Source: Brevundimonas viscosa
GTDB lineage: Bacteria > Pseudomonadota > Alphaproteobacteria > Caulobacterales > Caulobacteraceae
Assembly: GCF_900116065.1 (NCBI RefSeq)
Contig: NZ_FOZV01000001.1
Span: 744,001 to 808,000 of the forward strand
DNA length: 64,000 nt
Direction of reading: 5' to 3'
Position numbers and translations under genes: made by a program. This document shows positions 53,342 to 63,018 of this stretch, in pieces. The stretch's first letter is position 1. Every line of letters starts with the position of its first letter. The notes beneath the pieces are model-generated. The model had not been told where the DNA came from, made no database searches, and worked only from the letters and a program-made list of their open reading frames with translations.

Positions 53342-54072
53342 GCCTGCGCCCCCCGGATGCGGCCGCCGTCGAGCCTGAGCACCGCCGCGCCGGACCGCGC
53401 CGCCAGCGCCTCGTCGTGGCTGGCGATCAGCACCGTGGCGCCGAGCCGGTTCAGCGACTGGAACAGCTTCAGAAGGCGCGCCGCCATGTCCGCGTCGACG
53501 TTGCCGGTCGGCTCGTCGGCGACGATCAGCTCGGGGCCGGCGATCACCGCCCGGGCGATGGCCAGCCGTTGCTTCTCGCCGCCCGAGAGGGCCGGCGGGC
53601 AGGTCTGCGCCCGGTCGCCCAGGCCGACCCATTCGAGCATCTCGGTCACGTTCCCGGCGTAGGCCGCCGGCCGCGCTCCGGCCAGCCGCAGGGGCAGGGC
53701 GACGTTGTCGAAGGCGCTCATGTGGTCAAGCAGACGGAAATCCTGGAACACCACGCCCATCCGTCGGCGGAAGGTCGGCAAGGTCCCGCGGGGCGCGTCG
53801 CCGGCGTCCTCGCCGAACAGCCAGAGCGCGCCGCGCGTCGGGCGGGCCGCGAGGGTCAACAGCTTCAGCAGCGTCGACTTGCCCGCCCCGGAGTGTCCGG
53901 TAAGGAAGTGGAAAGAGCCACGCGGCAAAGTGAGGTTAACGTCCCGCAGCACCTCGGGCCCGTGGCCATAGCCGAAGCCGACGCCGTCGAGGCGGACGGT
54001 GTCGGGCGAGGCGGCGGCGTCGGCGGCGCGGCGGGGCTGGACGGGCATCGATTTCTGGGTTGCACGCGGCAT
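53338..54072 (-). CDS. ftsE: Cell-division ATP-binding protein FtsE
   Basis: ABC ATPase, about 244 residues from the start chosen (ATG 54072; 54048 is an alternative, and neither has a strong ribosome-binding site). Walker A GHSGAGKST (59-67), Q-loop VFQDFRLLD, signature LSGGEKQRLAIARA, Walker B LIVADEPTGNVD, His switch IASHDE. It starts 43 bp from the divergent zinc-ribbon gene. Confidence 0.95.
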   Translation of the reverse strand: MPRATQKSMPVQPRRAADAAASPDTVRLDGVGFGYGHGPEVLRDVNLTLPRGSFHFLTGHSGAGKSTLLKLLTLAARPTRGALWLFGEDAGDAPRGTLPTFRRRMGVVFQDFRLLDHMSAFDNVALPLRLAGARPAAYAGNVTEMLEWVGLGDRAQTCPPALSGGEKQRLAIARAVIAGPELIVADEPTGNVDADMAARLLKLFQSLNRLGATVLIASHDEALAARSGAAVLRLDGGRIRGAQA

Positions 54073-54115
54073 GCGCCGCGACGGGAGGGGGCGAAGAGCC
54101 TCGCAGTCAGCGCAC

Positions 54116-55069
54116 ATGATACTGACCTGCCCGTCCTGCGCCACCAGCTATTTCGCGCCCGACGACGCGATCGGGCCGCACGGCCGCACTGTCCGCTGCA
54201 AATCCTGCAAGCACACCTGGCGCGCCAGTCTCGACGAGCCGCTGGAGCTGTCGGCGACCGCCACCGGCCAGCCCGGGGAGACGCCGCCCCGCGACGAGCC
54301 CGCGCCGGAATCCCTGGCCGAGACCCCCGCCCCCGAACTGCCGCGCGCCTTCCGCGCCCGCGCCGAGCAACAGCGCCGCCTGCGTCGCGCCGCCGCCCAC
54401 GGCGCCGTCTGGGCCGGCCTGGCCTCGGCCTTCGCCCTGCTCCTCGCCGCCGCCTGGCTGTTCCGGGTCGAGGTGGTCGAGATGGCGCCGCGCACCGCGG
54501 CGGCCTACGCCGCCGTCGGCCTGACGGTGAACCCCACCGGCCTCGACTTCGAGGCGGTCAGCGCCCGGCCCCTGCCCACCGACCCGGGCCGGATCCTCGT
54601 TTCGGGCGCCCTGCGCAACGTCCGCGAGGACGAGCGCGTCGCGCCGCCGGTGCGGGTGGCGCTGCTGGACGCCCACGGGGCCGAGATCGGCCACGCCGTG
54701 GTGCGCATCGAGGCCGCCCCGGTGCTGCCCGGCAAGGTCCAGGGCTTCGCCGCCGTGATCCCGGATCCGGGCGCCCGCGCCCAGGGCATCGGCGTCGATT
54801 TCCTGCTCGAGACGACGCCGGCGCCCGCCTCGCCGCGCCCGGCTGTCGCGGCGCCCCGACGCGAGCCGCCGGCTCCCGCGCCTCCGGCGACGCAGGGCGA
54901 GCCCGTCGCCGCCCGCCCCCTGCCGGTCGCGACCTCCGGCCACGCCGGGCTGCGGCCGGCGATGGCGTCCGGGGCCGCCCGCGCCGATCTGCGGCCGGTC
55001 GATGCGACGCCGTTGACCGAGGCCCTCGACACCGAAGGCCCCGGGGCGGTATCGCCGGGGCATGGCTGA
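54116..55069 (+). CDS. MJ0042 zinc-ribbon / DUF3426 membrane protein
   Basis: 317 residues. N-terminal zinc ribbon ILTCPSCATSYFAPDDAIGP with CKSCKHTW (four Cys: 5, 8, 28, 31), a Pro-rich linker, one transmembrane helix (about 100-122), then a periplasmic DUF3426-type domain (GRILVSGALRNVREDER, VRIEAAPVLPGKVQGFAAVIPDP). Function unknown. Overlaps the downstream phosphoribosyltransferase by 8 bases. Confidence 0.88.
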   Translation: MILTCPSCATSYFAPDDAIGPHGRTVRCKSCKHTWRASLDEPLELSATATGQPGETPPRDEPAPESLAETPAPELPRAFRARAEQQRRLRRAAAHGAVWAGLASAFALLLAAAWLFRVEVVEMAPRTAAAYAAVGLTVNPTGLDFEAVSARPLPTDPGRILVSGALRNVREDERVAPPVRVALLDAHGAEIGHAVVRIEAAPVLPGKVQGFAAVIPDPGARAQGIGVDFLLETTPAPASPRPAVAAPRREPPAPAPPATQGEPVAARPLPVATSGHAGLRPAMASGAARADLRPVDATPLTEALDTEGPGAVSPGHG

Positions 55070-55595
55070 CGCGCACCCCACGCCCACCGTCCTGCTGCCC
55101 GAGGCCGAGGTCCTGCGCATCGTCGACGAACTCGCCGCCCGGATCGCGCCGGCGATCGACGACGACACCGTCGCCGCCGTCCTGCTCACCGGCGGCCTGT
55201 GGTTCGCCGCCGACCTGACCCGCGCCCTCGCCCGCCGGGGACGCCACGTCCGCTTCGACGCCCTGTGGCTGGCCTCCTACGGCGACGCGCAGACCAGCCG
55301 CGGCCGGATCGACGTCTATGCCGACTTCCAGCGCCCGATCGAGGGCCGGCGCGTGCTGATCATCGACGACGTATTCGACACCGGCCTGTCGCTGGCCGAG
55401 GCGGTGCGCATCGCCAGGGAGAAGGGGGCGGCGGAGGTTCTCACCGTCGTTTTCGCCCGCAAGCCCCGGCCGAAGCCGCGCGCGCCCGAACCCGACTTCG
55501 TCGGCTGGGAAGCGCCCAACCGCTTCCTCGTCGGCTACGGGCTGGACCACGCGGGCGCCCTGCGGGGGCTGCCGGACGTGTGCGCGCTGGATTGA
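55062..55595 (+). CDS. hpt: Phosphoribosyltransferase, HPRT-like
   Basis: 177 residues. PRPP-binding motif VLIIDDVFDTGLSLAEAV (about 107-124), preceded by AAVLLTGGLWFAADLTRAL and the flexible-loop residues SYGDAQTSRGRI. Probably purine (hypoxanthine/guanine) salvage; a related base specificity cannot be excluded. Its stop leads into the heptad repeat locus. Confidence 0.85.
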   Translation: MADAHPTPTVLLPEAEVLRIVDELAARIAPAIDDDTVAAVLLTGGLWFAADLTRALARRGRHVRFDALWLASYGDAQTSRGRIDVYADFQRPIEGRRVLIIDDVFDTGLSLAEAVRIAREKGAAEVLTVVFARKPRPKPRAPEPDFVGWEAPNRFLVGYGLDHAGALRGLPDVCALD

Positions 55596-55613
55596 GCGCT
55601 GCGCGCGGTGACC

Positions 55614-55697
55614 GGTGGCTGGTGACTGGTGATTGGTGATTGAACTCAAGGCTGATCGGGGGAAGCACCAACCACCAGCCACCAGCCGCCAATCACC
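55614..55697. repeat. Inverted arrays of 7-bp repeats between convergent genes (locus 2)
   Basis: Left arm: GGTGGCT, GGTGACT, GGTGATT, GGTGATT (55614-55641). Right arm (55663-55697), read on the other strand: GGTGATT, GGCGGCT, GGTGGCT, GGTGGTT, GGTGCTT. Both follow GGTGNYT and face each other across 21 bp. The right arm contains the stop codon of lysA (TGA in its last unit). Architecture is the same as at 27401 but the repeat unit differs. Confidence 0.85.
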
Positions 55698-56973
55698 CCT
55701 TCAGCCACGCCGCCCGCGGCTCCCGCGCCCACATCTCCTCGTACGAGGGCCGCTTGCGCACCACCGCCCAGCGGTCGCCGTCGACCAGCACCTCGGGGAC
55801 CAGCGGCCGCGAGTTGTACTCGCTCGACAGCACCGCCCCGTAGGCGCCGGCGCTCATGAAGGCGACCAGATCTCCGGCCTGCAGCGGGGGCAGCAGGCGG
55901 TCGCGGGCGAAGACGTCGGTGGATTCGCAGATCGGGCCGACGGGGTCGTGGAGGGCCGGCTCGCCGGCCCGTTCACGCACCGGCACGAGGTCGTGGAAGG
56001 CGTCGTAGAGGGCCGGGCGCATCAGGTCGTTCATGCCGGCGTCGAGCACGAGGAAGCGGCGACCGTCGCCCCTCTGGTTGACCTGGATCACCCGACTGAC
56101 CAGCACGCCGGCGTTGGCCGCCAGCAGCCGTCCGGGCTCGAACGCCGCCTCGACCCCGAGGCCGTCCAGCACGCGCGCGCACATGGCCGCGTAGGCGGCG
56201 ATCGAGGGCGTCTCCGCCTGCCCGTGATAGGGCACGCCCAGCCCGCCGCCGAGGTCGAGGCGCAAAACCTCGAAGCCGCGCGTCCGCAGTTCCAGGGTGG
56301 CCTCGCGCAGGGTGCGGAAGGCGGCCTCCATGGGGGCGAGATCCAGGATCTGGCTGCCGATGTGGCAGGCGAGACCGACCGGCGTCACATGCGGCGAGGC
56401 GACGGCGCGGGCGTAGAGGTCGAAGGCCTCCCCGATGGGCACGCCGAACTTGTCGGCGGCGCCGCCGGTGGTGATGCGGGCGTGGCCGCCGGCGCCGATG
56501 TCCGGATTGACCCGCAGGGCGATCTCCGGCGCCGCGCTCTTGCCGGCGGCGACTGCGATCAGCCGGTCCAGCTCGGCGCCGCTCTCGACGTTGATCTGGC
56601 GCACCCCCGTCTCGATGGCGAAGGCCAGCTCGGCGTCGGACTTGCCGACGCCGGAGAAGATGATCCGGTCGGCCGGGATCCCCGCCGCCAGCGCGCGCCG
56701 GATCTCGCCCTCGGAGACGGTGTCGGCGCCGCAGCCCAGCCGGGCCAGGGTCGCCAGCACCGACAGATTGGAGTTGGCCTTCACCGCGAAGGCGATCCGG
56801 GCGTCGCCGAGCGACTCCCGGTGGGCGTCCAGCGCCTCACGCAGCAGCCGGTAGTGCCGGGTCAGGGTGGCGGTGGAGTAGACGTAGACCGGCGTCCCGG
56901 CCCCGGCCGCGATGGTGTCGAGCGACACGTCTTCCGCGTGAAGGGCGCCGTCGATCCGCTGGAAATGATGCAA
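55693..56973 (-). CDS. lysA: Diaminopimelate decarboxylase
   Basis: Last step of lysine synthesis. 426 residues, alanine-racemase-like PLP fold. The PLP lysine is Lys65 in FAVKANSNL. SGVGKSDAELA, HIGSQI, EPGRLLAANAGVLV and ICESTDVFARDR follow in the family order. It lies directly after the small lipoprotein gene (15 bp), a standard arrangement. Confidence 0.96.
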   Translation of the reverse strand: MHHFQRIDGALHAEDVSLDTIAAGAGTPVYVYSTATLTRHYRLLREALDAHRESLGDARIAFAVKANSNLSVLATLARLGCGADTVSEGEIRRALAAGIPADRIIFSGVGKSDAELAFAIETGVRQINVESGAELDRLIAVAAGKSAAPEIALRVNPDIGAGGHARITTGGAADKFGVPIGEAFDLYARAVASPHVTPVGLACHIGSQILDLAPMEAAFRTLREATLELRTRGFEVLRLDLGGGLGVPYHGQAETPSIAAYAAMCARVLDGLGVEAAFEPGRLLAANAGVLVSRVIQVNQRGDGRRFLVLDAGMNDLMRPALYDAFHDLVPVRERAGEPALHDPVGPICESTDVFARDRLLPPLQAGDLVAFMSAGAYGAVLSSEYNSRPLVPEVLVDGDRWAVVRKRPSYEEMWAREPRAAWLKG

Positions 56974-56988
56974 CTGGGAACCGTGGGT

Positions 56989-57225
56989 TCAGCCCGGGCT
57001 GTTGCCGGGGCCGTCGAAGGGGGTCGAGCCGGGGCCGCCCTCGATGGGCAGCTGGCGGTTCGGGCGATTGATGGTGGCCGGCTCGGGCAGGTTCTCGGCC
57101 TCGGCGCTGCGCATGCCGCGCTCGGTGCGTTTGGCCGGGGGAGCGTCGAGGTCGGCCATGCGGCCGCAGCCGGCGGCGGAGACGGCGATCAGGGCGGCGA
57201 GGCCCGCGACGGTCAGCTTCTTCAT
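56989..57225 (-). CDS. Small lipoprotein next to lysA (LptM/YifL-like)
   Basis: 78 residues: signal peptide [20 protein letters not shown] with a lipobox Cys at 20, then [10 protein letters not shown] and a Pro/Asn-rich flexible tail. Position between argH and lysA matches LptM, the LptD maturation lipoprotein of Gammaproteobacteria, and the GC-then-PL core is similar. Assigned by context; sequence is short. ATGA overlap with argH. Confidence 0.65.
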   Translation of the reverse strand: MKKLTVAGLAALIAVSAAGCGRMADLDAPPAKRTERGMRSAEAENLPEPATINRPNRQLPIEGGPGSTPFDGPGNSPG

Positions 57226-58604
57226 TCCGGTGTCCCCTCGGCCAGGCGGCCCTTCCAGTCGGCGATGCGCGCCCGGACCTGTTCCGGCGCGGTTCCCCCG
57301 AAGCTCGTGCGGCTGGCGACCGAGGCCTCGGGGGTGAGCACCTTGTACACCGCTTCCGTCACGCCGGAATGCAGGGCCTGAAGTTCCTCCAGCGGCAGTT
57401 GCGCCAGATCCACGCCCAGCGCCTCGGCCCGCTTCACGGCCGCCCCGGTGACGTGGTGCGCCTGACGGAACGGCAGGTTGAGCTCGCGCACCAGCCAGTC
57501 GGCCAGATCGGTGGCCGTCGAAAAGCCGGCGCCCGCCGCGGCGGCCATGCGCGCCGTGTCGGGCCGCAACGCCGCGACCATCGCCGTCATCGCCCCCAGC
57601 GCCAGCTCCAGCGCGTCGAAGGCCTCGAACACCGGCGGCTTGTCCTCCTGCATGTCCTTGGAATAGGCCAGCGGCAGCCCCTTCATCACCGTCGACAGGG
57701 CGACCAGCGAGCCCATGATCCGCCCGGCCTTGGCGCGCACCAGCTCGGCGGCGTCGGGATTGCGCTTCTGCGGCATAATCGAGGAGCCGGTGGTCAGGTC
57801 GTCGGGCAGGCTGGCGAAGCCGAACATCGGCGTCATCCAGACCACGATCTCCTCGGCCAGCCGCGACAGGTGGCCCGCGCAGATCGAGGCGGCGGCGAGG
57901 CTCTCGAGCGCGAAGTCGCGATCCGACACGGCGTCCAGCGAATTGGCCATCGGCCGGTCGAAGCCGAGCTCGGCCGCGGTCATGTGGCGGTCGATGGGGA
58001 AGGGCGAACCGGCCAGCGCCGCGGCCCCGAGCGGGCTTTCGTTCATGCGGGCGCGGGCGTCGGCGAAACGACCGGCGTCGCGGCCGAACATCTCGACATA
58101 GGCCATCAGGTGGTGGCCCAGCGTCACCGGCTGGGCGGTCTGCAGATGGGTGAAGCCGGGCATCAGGTCGCCCGCATGCTGCTCCGCCCGCGCCAGCAGC
58201 GCCCGCTGCAGCCCCTCCAGCTGCGCGACCGTCCGGTCGCAGGCGCCGCGCACCCACAGGCGGAAGTCGACAGCCACCTGGTCGTTGCGGCTGCGCGCCG
58301 TGTGCAGCCGGCCCGAGGGCTCGCCGATCAGCTCGGCCAGCCGGGCCTCCACGTTCATGTGGATGTCCTCGAAGCGGTCGCGGAAGGGGAAGGACCCGTC
58401 GCGCATCTCGGCCTCGATCGCGTCCAGCCCGCCGAGGATGGCCGCGGCGTCGGCGGCCGACACGATCCCCTGCGCCGCCAGCATGCGGCAGTGCGCCCGC
58501 GACCCGGCCAGATCCTGCGCCCACAGCCGCCGGTCGACGCCGATCGACACATTGATCGCCTGCATGATCTCGGCCGGTTCGGCCGAGAAGCGCCCGCCCC
58601 ACAT
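57222..58604 (-). CDS. argH: Argininosuccinate lyase
   Basis: Splits argininosuccinate to arginine and fumarate. 460 residues from the ATG at 58604 ([15 protein letters not shown], the conserved start), with AAAGG 7-8 bases upstream; an ATG at 58667 would add 21 Pro-rich residues and overlap the divergent TlpA start codon. Signature [31 protein letters not shown] and [16 protein letters not shown] are present. Confidence 0.95.
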   Translation of the reverse strand: MWGGRFSAEPAEIMQAINVSIGVDRRLWAQDLAGSRAHCRMLAAQGIVSAADAAAILGGLDAIEAEMRDGSFPFRDRFEDIHMNVEARLAELIGEPSGRLHTARSRNDQVAVDFRLWVRGACDRTVAQLEGLQRALLARAEQHAGDLMPGFTHLQTAQPVTLGHHLMAYVEMFGRDAGRFADARARMNESPLGAAALAGSPFPIDRHMTAAELGFDRPMANSLDAVSDRDFALESLAAASICAGHLSRLAEEIVVWMTPMFGFASLPDDLTTGSSIMPQKRNPDAAELVRAKAGRIMGSLVALSTVMKGLPLAYSKDMQEDKPPVFEAFDALELALGAMTAMVAALRPDTARMAAAAGAGFSTATDLADWLVRELNLPFRQAHHVTGAAVKRAEALGVDLAQLPLEELQALHSGVTEAVYKVLTPEASVASRTSFGGTAPEQVRARIADWKGRLAEGTPE

Positions 58605-58665
58605 GTCTTGACCTTTGGCCGCCCCGGGGGCTTTGGTCGGCGTTTCGGGAGGCGTCGGGTCGGGC

Positions 58666-59295
58666 ATGAAGGTCTCGAAGACGATGATCGGCGCGATTGC
58701 GGGCGTGCTGCTGGTCGGAGCGATCGGCGGCGCCGCGGTCCTATACGCCAAACCCGACCTGATCGACAAAGCCGCGCCGCCGGAGCCGGCCGCCCGGAGC
58801 GAACTGGCCCGGTTCGCCGTCGGCTCCATCGCCCGGCTGGAGACCCCGACCACGCGCGCACCCGCGCCCGCCTATGTCTTCAAGACCCGCGACGGCGCCG
58901 ACGTCAGCCTCGCCGACTTCCGCGGCAAGGTGGTGGTGGTCAACCTGTGGGCCATGTGGTGCGCGCCCTGCCGCACCGAGATGCCGACGCTGGCGCGGCT
59001 GGCGGAGGCCTACGAAGGCACGGACCTGGTGGTGCTGCCGATCAACGTCGACGCCACGGCGGACGCCATCGCCGACGCGAAGAGCTTCATCGACGTGCAC
59101 GAGCCCCTGCCGCTGTACAGCGACCCGAAATTCCAGCTGCCGTTCGAACTGCCGGGCAAGGGCAAGATGCCCCAGACGGTGCTGCTGGACCGGCAGGGGC
59201 GCATCCGCGCCCACTTCTCCGGCGAGGCCGACTGGGCCAGCGCCGAGGCGCGGGCCCTGATGGACGCCCTGCTGGCGGAGCCGGCGGCGGCCTAG
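58666..59295 (+). CDS. TlpA-type thioredoxin, membrane-anchored
   Basis: 209 residues: N-terminal helix (about 6-28) as anchor, periplasmic thioredoxin domain with the active site WCAPC (Cys99, Cys102) in [14 protein letters not shown] and cis-Pro region [12 protein letters not shown]. Reducing role in cytochrome c or envelope disulfide metabolism is usual for TlpA. Divergent from argH. Confidence 0.93.
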   Translation: MKVSKTMIGAIAGVLLVGAIGGAAVLYAKPDLIDKAAPPEPAARSELARFAVGSIARLETPTTRAPAPAYVFKTRDGADVSLADFRGKVVVVNLWAMWCAPCRTEMPTLARLAEAYEGTDLVVLPINVDATADAIADAKSFIDVHEPLPLYSDPKFQLPFELPGKGKMPQTVLLDRQGRIRAHFSGEADWASAEARALMDALLAEPAAA

Positions 59296-59582
59296 TTGCC
59301 GCGTTCGTCCGCGGCGGTCTCGGCCTTCTGCTCGTCGGCTTCTTCGGCCAGCCGGTCGGTGCCCTCGTCGATCTCCTGGGCGACCTCGCCGGCGCCGGCG
59401 GCGATGGCCGAGCCGACCTGCGCGGCCTCTTCCTGCAACGAGTCGGCGGCCTCCGCGGTGGCGTCGCCCGCATCGGCGGCGGCTTCGTTGGCGTCGGCCT
59501 GGGCGTCGTCCTGCTCGGCCTCGGTGCAGGCGGCGGCGCCGAGCGCCAGGGCGGCGACGGCGGCGAGAGCGATGGTGCGCAT
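59292..59582 (-). CDS. Small Ala/Glu-rich lipoprotein
   Basis: 96 residues: signal peptide ending in AAACT with lipobox Cys at 19, then an acidic, Ala-rich helical chain (EAEQDDAQADANEAAADAGD and onward). No domain. Overlaps the end of the TlpA gene by 4 bases (convergent). Confidence 0.75.
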   Translation of the reverse strand: MRTIALAAVAALALGAAACTEAEQDDAQADANEAAADAGDATAEAADSLQEEAAQVGSAIAAGAGEVAQEIDEGTDRLAEEADEQKAETAADERGN

Positions 59583-59615
59583 GGGAAGTCCCCCTTCGGC
59601 GTTGAACCTTGGCGG

Positions 59616-60698
59616 TTAACGCCCGCGCGCCGGGACGGTTGCGGCCGGCGCGTTCAGCCCGGGCCGGCGCCGTCGCGGCTTGACGAGGAAGGACCAGGTC
59701 CCCACCCCGCCCAGGGCCGCCAGCGCGAGACCGGACAGGGCGACCACCAGATCGTACAGCCAGCCGCCCACCGAGGCGGCGTGGATCGGATACAGGGCGT
59801 TCTGCAGCCGCGTCCCGCCCCCCAGCGTCTGGGCGTCGACGGTCTGCACCACCCGGCCGGTGGCCGGATCGATCAGGGCCACGGTGCGGCCGTTGGGATG
59901 CCATTCGCCCGGCTGGCGCAGGCGGACGGAGGCCGGCTTGCCCGGCTCCGGGGGCAGGCCGGCGGTGCGGATGCGGGCCCCGGGGAAGGCGGCCTGGGCG
60001 GCGGGCAGGGCGACGGCCCAGTCGACGACGCCGGTCCCGACCTCGGCCGGCGTGGGCGCCGGGCCGGACTCCGGCGCGATCGCCTGCAGCAGGGCGCGGG
60101 TCTGGTCGTGGAAAACGATGGCCCCGCCGGTCAGGCACAGCAGGAAGACCGGGGCGGCGAAGATCAGGCCGAGGTTGCGATGGCTGGCCACCAGGTCGCG
60201 CCGCTTCGTCGAGGCGGGCCACACCCGCCAGCCGGAAGCGCGCCACGCCGGGATCCACACAACCAGACCGGTCAGCACCAGCAGGGCGCCGGCCAGTCCG
60301 GCCACGCCGCCGACGATCTCACCCGGCGCGCCGGCCAGCAGGAAGTGGTGCAGGTCGAACACCCAGGCCTCGGCCCGCGCCGTGCCGCCCCATTCGGCCA
60401 GCACCTGCCCTTCGGCCCCGGCGTAGGCGAAGCGCTCGCCCATGTAGACCTTGTGCAGGTCGAGATCGCCGCCGGCGAACACCACCGAGGAGATGGCGTC
60501 GCCGTAGCGGGCCTGCAGCGCGTTCGCCGCGAGCCCCAGCTGCGCCGGATCGGCCGACAGGGCCCCCGGGTCGCGACCGGCGGTCAGGCGAACCCAGTCG
60601 TCCTCGAACACCAGCAGGGCGCCGCTGAGCCCGAGGACGGCGAGGATCAGGGACACGATCGCCCCCGCCCAGGCGTGGATGAGCCGGATCGCCCCCAT
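59616..60698 (-). CDS. PepSY-associated transmembrane protein
   Basis: 360 residues, four transmembrane helices (about 8-30, 130-155, 180-200 and 320-345) with a PepSY domain after the first (RYGDAISSVVFAGGDLDLH). The family HXXXG-type motifs HAWAGAIVSL and HRNLGLIFAAPVFLL are present. Usually coupled to siderophore receptors; may reduce ferric-siderophore at the inner membrane. The ATG overlaps the receptor stop (ATGA). Confidence 0.9.
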   Translation of the reverse strand: MGAIRLIHAWAGAIVSLILAVLGLSGALLVFEDDWVRLTAGRDPGALSADPAQLGLAANALQARYGDAISSVVFAGGDLDLHKVYMGERFAYAGAEGQVLAEWGGTARAEAWVFDLHHFLLAGAPGEIVGGVAGLAGALLVLTGLVVWIPAWRASGWRVWPASTKRRDLVASHRNLGLIFAAPVFLLCLTGGAIVFHDQTRALLQAIAPESGPAPTPAEVGTGVVDWAVALPAAQAAFPGARIRTAGLPPEPGKPASVRLRQPGEWHPNGRTVALIDPATGRVVQTVDAQTLGGGTRLQNALYPIHAASVGGWLYDLVVALSGLALAALGGVGTWSFLVKPRRRRPGLNAPAATVPARGR

Positions 60699-62818
60699 CA
60701 GAACCGGCGCGTCACGCCGAGCGTCAGGGTGCGGCCGCGGCCGGCGAAGAACCGCCCGTTGTCGGTCGGCGCCTGGGTGTCCGAGAAGTAGCTGACGTAC
60801 TGTTCGTCCAGCAGGTTCTGCACGCCGAGGCTGACGTCGCCGAATGACGCACGCCACACGCCGACGGCGTCCAGCAGGGTGTAGCCGTCGAAATCGTTGC
60901 GCGGGTCGCCGCCGTCGAAGCTCCGCTCGAACAGGTGCTGCCCCTGCAGGCGCAGGGAGAAGTCGCCGCGATCCATCTCGCCCCACAGCAGCAGGCGGTC
61001 CGGGGCGATGTTGGCCCCGTCAAGGTCGCTGTCGAGGGCGCCGTCCCCGTCCATGTCGGTGCGGCCGTCGAGGTGCGAATACGCCCCGCCGACGCGGAGC
61101 GCGTCGGTGACGTCGTAGCGGGCGGTGACCTCCAGCCCCTCGATCTTCGTGGCTTGCCGCTGCACCTCGTAGACGCCGCCGACCATGACCAGCAGGGCCC
61201 CGCGATCGGACTCCGACCGGAAGGCCGCGGCCGAGGCCTGGAACGGGCCGCGCCGGTACTCCAGGCCGATTTCGGTGTTGTCGGAGATCACCGGCGAGAC
61301 GTCGAGGAAGGTGTCGACGTCCTGTCCGGGGATGTCGATGCCACGCAGCACCCGGCCGACGTCGGCCATGCTGAAGCCCTGGGCGAACGAGCCGTAGGCG
61401 GTCAGCCCGTCGACCAGCTCGAAGGTCGCGCCGACATTGTACAGCGTCTCCTCGAACGAGGGCTCGCCGCCGTCCACCTGCTGCGAGCCATAGGAGGCGA
61501 GGGTGGTGAAGTCATCGACGATCAGGGTGGCGCTCTCGTGCCGCACGCCGCCCGACAGGTTCAGCCGGCCGTCCAGCAGGCGCTGGTTCAGCTGCACGAA
61601 GGGGGCGAGGCTCTCGTAGGTGGTCTCCGGCACCCACATGCGGTCGGTCAGCACCAGGGCCTGGAAGGTGGTGTCGCGCAGGCCGTCGAGCCCGGCCAGC
61701 AGCCGCAGCCCCGGAACGGGATCGACCAGCCGCTCCCAGTCCAGCTTGAAGCCCAGCTTCTCGGAGTTGTTGGCCGATTGGTCGAACAGGGTCCCCCGGG
61801 GCGCGATGGCCGGGTCCTGGAAGGTCCCGAAGGTCCCGCCGCCGAACACGCCCTCGTAGTCGTGGGCGAACAGCTGCGCCCGGAAGGTCCCGCCCAGCAC
61901 GTTGCGGTCGCGCCAGGTCAGGGCGGCCGAGGTGACGTCGTTGAGCGGCTGGATCCCCGGCGGCGTGCCGCGCGCCGAGGTGGTCGGCACGCCGGTCGCC
62001 CGGTCGCCCGGGACGGTGACGTAGTCGCCGTCGCCCTCCAGCTCGAAATGATTGACCCACAGCTCCAGCCGGCGTCCGGCCGACGGCTCGAAACCGGCCT
62101 TGGCGAACACCGACCAGCTGGAGCTGTCCTGGATCTCGCCCTGGGCGCCATCCATGCCGATGCGCCGGTCCTCGCCGTCGTAGAAGGCGCCCCGGTCCTC
62201 GCGCGCGGCGCCGAGGGTCAGGTCCCAGTCTCCGAAATCGCGGCCGCCGATGGCCGCCAGCTTCCAGCCGAGGCTGTCGCCGAACACGCTGTCGTCCACG
62301 CTGGTCTGGGCCAGCAGCCGGCCGTCCCAGCCGTCGGCGTTCCGGCCGGGCGCGGCGGTGACGTAGTTGACCACCCCGCCGGTGGCCCCGATGCCCTGGA
62401 TGGCGTTGGAGCCGAAGATCACCTCGACCCGGTCGATGAAGAAGGGATCGATGGTGTAGCCGTCGCGGCTGTCGTCGCGCAGCGGCGTCGACTGCGGCAC
62501 CCCGTCGACCAGGTACAGCGGCGAGCGGCCGCGCAGGGTCTCGCCGGAGCCCGACAGCTTCTGCCGCGTCGGCGAGAACGACGGCGACAGGGTGGCGACG
62601 AGGTCGACCGCGCTGGCGCCGAGCGCCGTCTGCGTGACGATCTCCCCGGCGTCGATCAGCTGGACGGTGGCCGGAATGGCGGAGCGCGGCGTCTCGGTCC
62701 GCGCGGCGGTCACCACGACCTCGTCCAGCGCCACCGGCTCGGTTCCGTCCTGGGCGAAAGCCGGTGAGGCGGCGGTCAGGGCGAGGAGGGAGGCGGTGGA
62801 GAGAAGACGCTTGGACAT
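60698..62818 (-). CDS. TonB-dependent receptor, probably for a siderophore
   Basis: 706 residues. Signal peptide 1-22 (ends AFAQ), TonB box region (EVVVTAART), plug domain (about 40-150, VDLVATLSPSFSPTRQKLSG and LYLVDGVPQSTPLRDD) and 22-strand barrel ending GRTLTLGVTRRF with terminal Phe. Ligand unknown; the PepSY partner argues for iron or haem. The 200-bp upstream gap to cueR has no gene. Confidence 0.93.
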   Translation of the reverse strand: MSKRLLSTASLLALTAASPAFAQDGTEPVALDEVVVTAARTETPRSAIPATVQLIDAGEIVTQTALGASAVDLVATLSPSFSPTRQKLSGSGETLRGRSPLYLVDGVPQSTPLRDDSRDGYTIDPFFIDRVEVIFGSNAIQGIGATGGVVNYVTAAPGRNADGWDGRLLAQTSVDDSVFGDSLGWKLAAIGGRDFGDWDLTLGAAREDRGAFYDGEDRRIGMDGAQGEIQDSSSWSVFAKAGFEPSAGRRLELWVNHFELEGDGDYVTVPGDRATGVPTTSARGTPPGIQPLNDVTSAALTWRDRNVLGGTFRAQLFAHDYEGVFGGGTFGTFQDPAIAPRGTLFDQSANNSEKLGFKLDWERLVDPVPGLRLLAGLDGLRDTTFQALVLTDRMWVPETTYESLAPFVQLNQRLLDGRLNLSGGVRHESATLIVDDFTTLASYGSQQVDGGEPSFEETLYNVGATFELVDGLTAYGSFAQGFSMADVGRVLRGIDIPGQDVDTFLDVSPVISDNTEIGLEYRRGPFQASAAAFRSESDRGALLVMVGGVYEVQRQATKIEGLEVTARYDVTDALRVGGAYSHLDGRTDMDGDGALDSDLDGANIAPDRLLLWGEMDRGDFSLRLQGQHLFERSFDGGDPRNDFDGYTLLDAVGVWRASFGDVSLGVQNLLDEQYVSYFSDTQAPTDNGRFFAGRGRTLTLGVTRRF

Positions 62819-63018
62819 TGAGACGAACCCTTGTTGTTGGCCCGCCCCATAAGCGAATGCGTCTGCAAGTCAATCGCAACGATGCCGCAGGCCGTCAGCC
62901 TGAATCCACGGCGTAGTGCGGGCTGGGACGGATTCCTGCGTCCCAGGCCGTCGTCTCTCGACGCCGAGGCGCCTGACGGTGCTCTCAAGCGTCCTGGGCC
63001 CTGGCACCCAGGTTTGCG
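62819..63018. other. 200-bp gap upstream of the TonB receptor
   Basis: No gene seen. An imperfect inverted repeat TGCAAGTCAATCGCA at 62864-62878 lies 45 bp before the receptor start and could be an iron-regulator (Fur-like) site; the match is loose. Confidence 0.25.

Noticed and set aside
58604..58667. argH start at 58667 overlapping the tlpA start codon
   Set aside because: Would add a non-conserved Pro-rich leader; the conserved MWGGRF start at 58604 has a better ribosome-binding site.
57369..60791. 1140-codon plus-strand frame across argH, tlpA and the PepSY gene
   Set aside because: Antisense to argH and the PepSY gene; no recognisable protein sequence.
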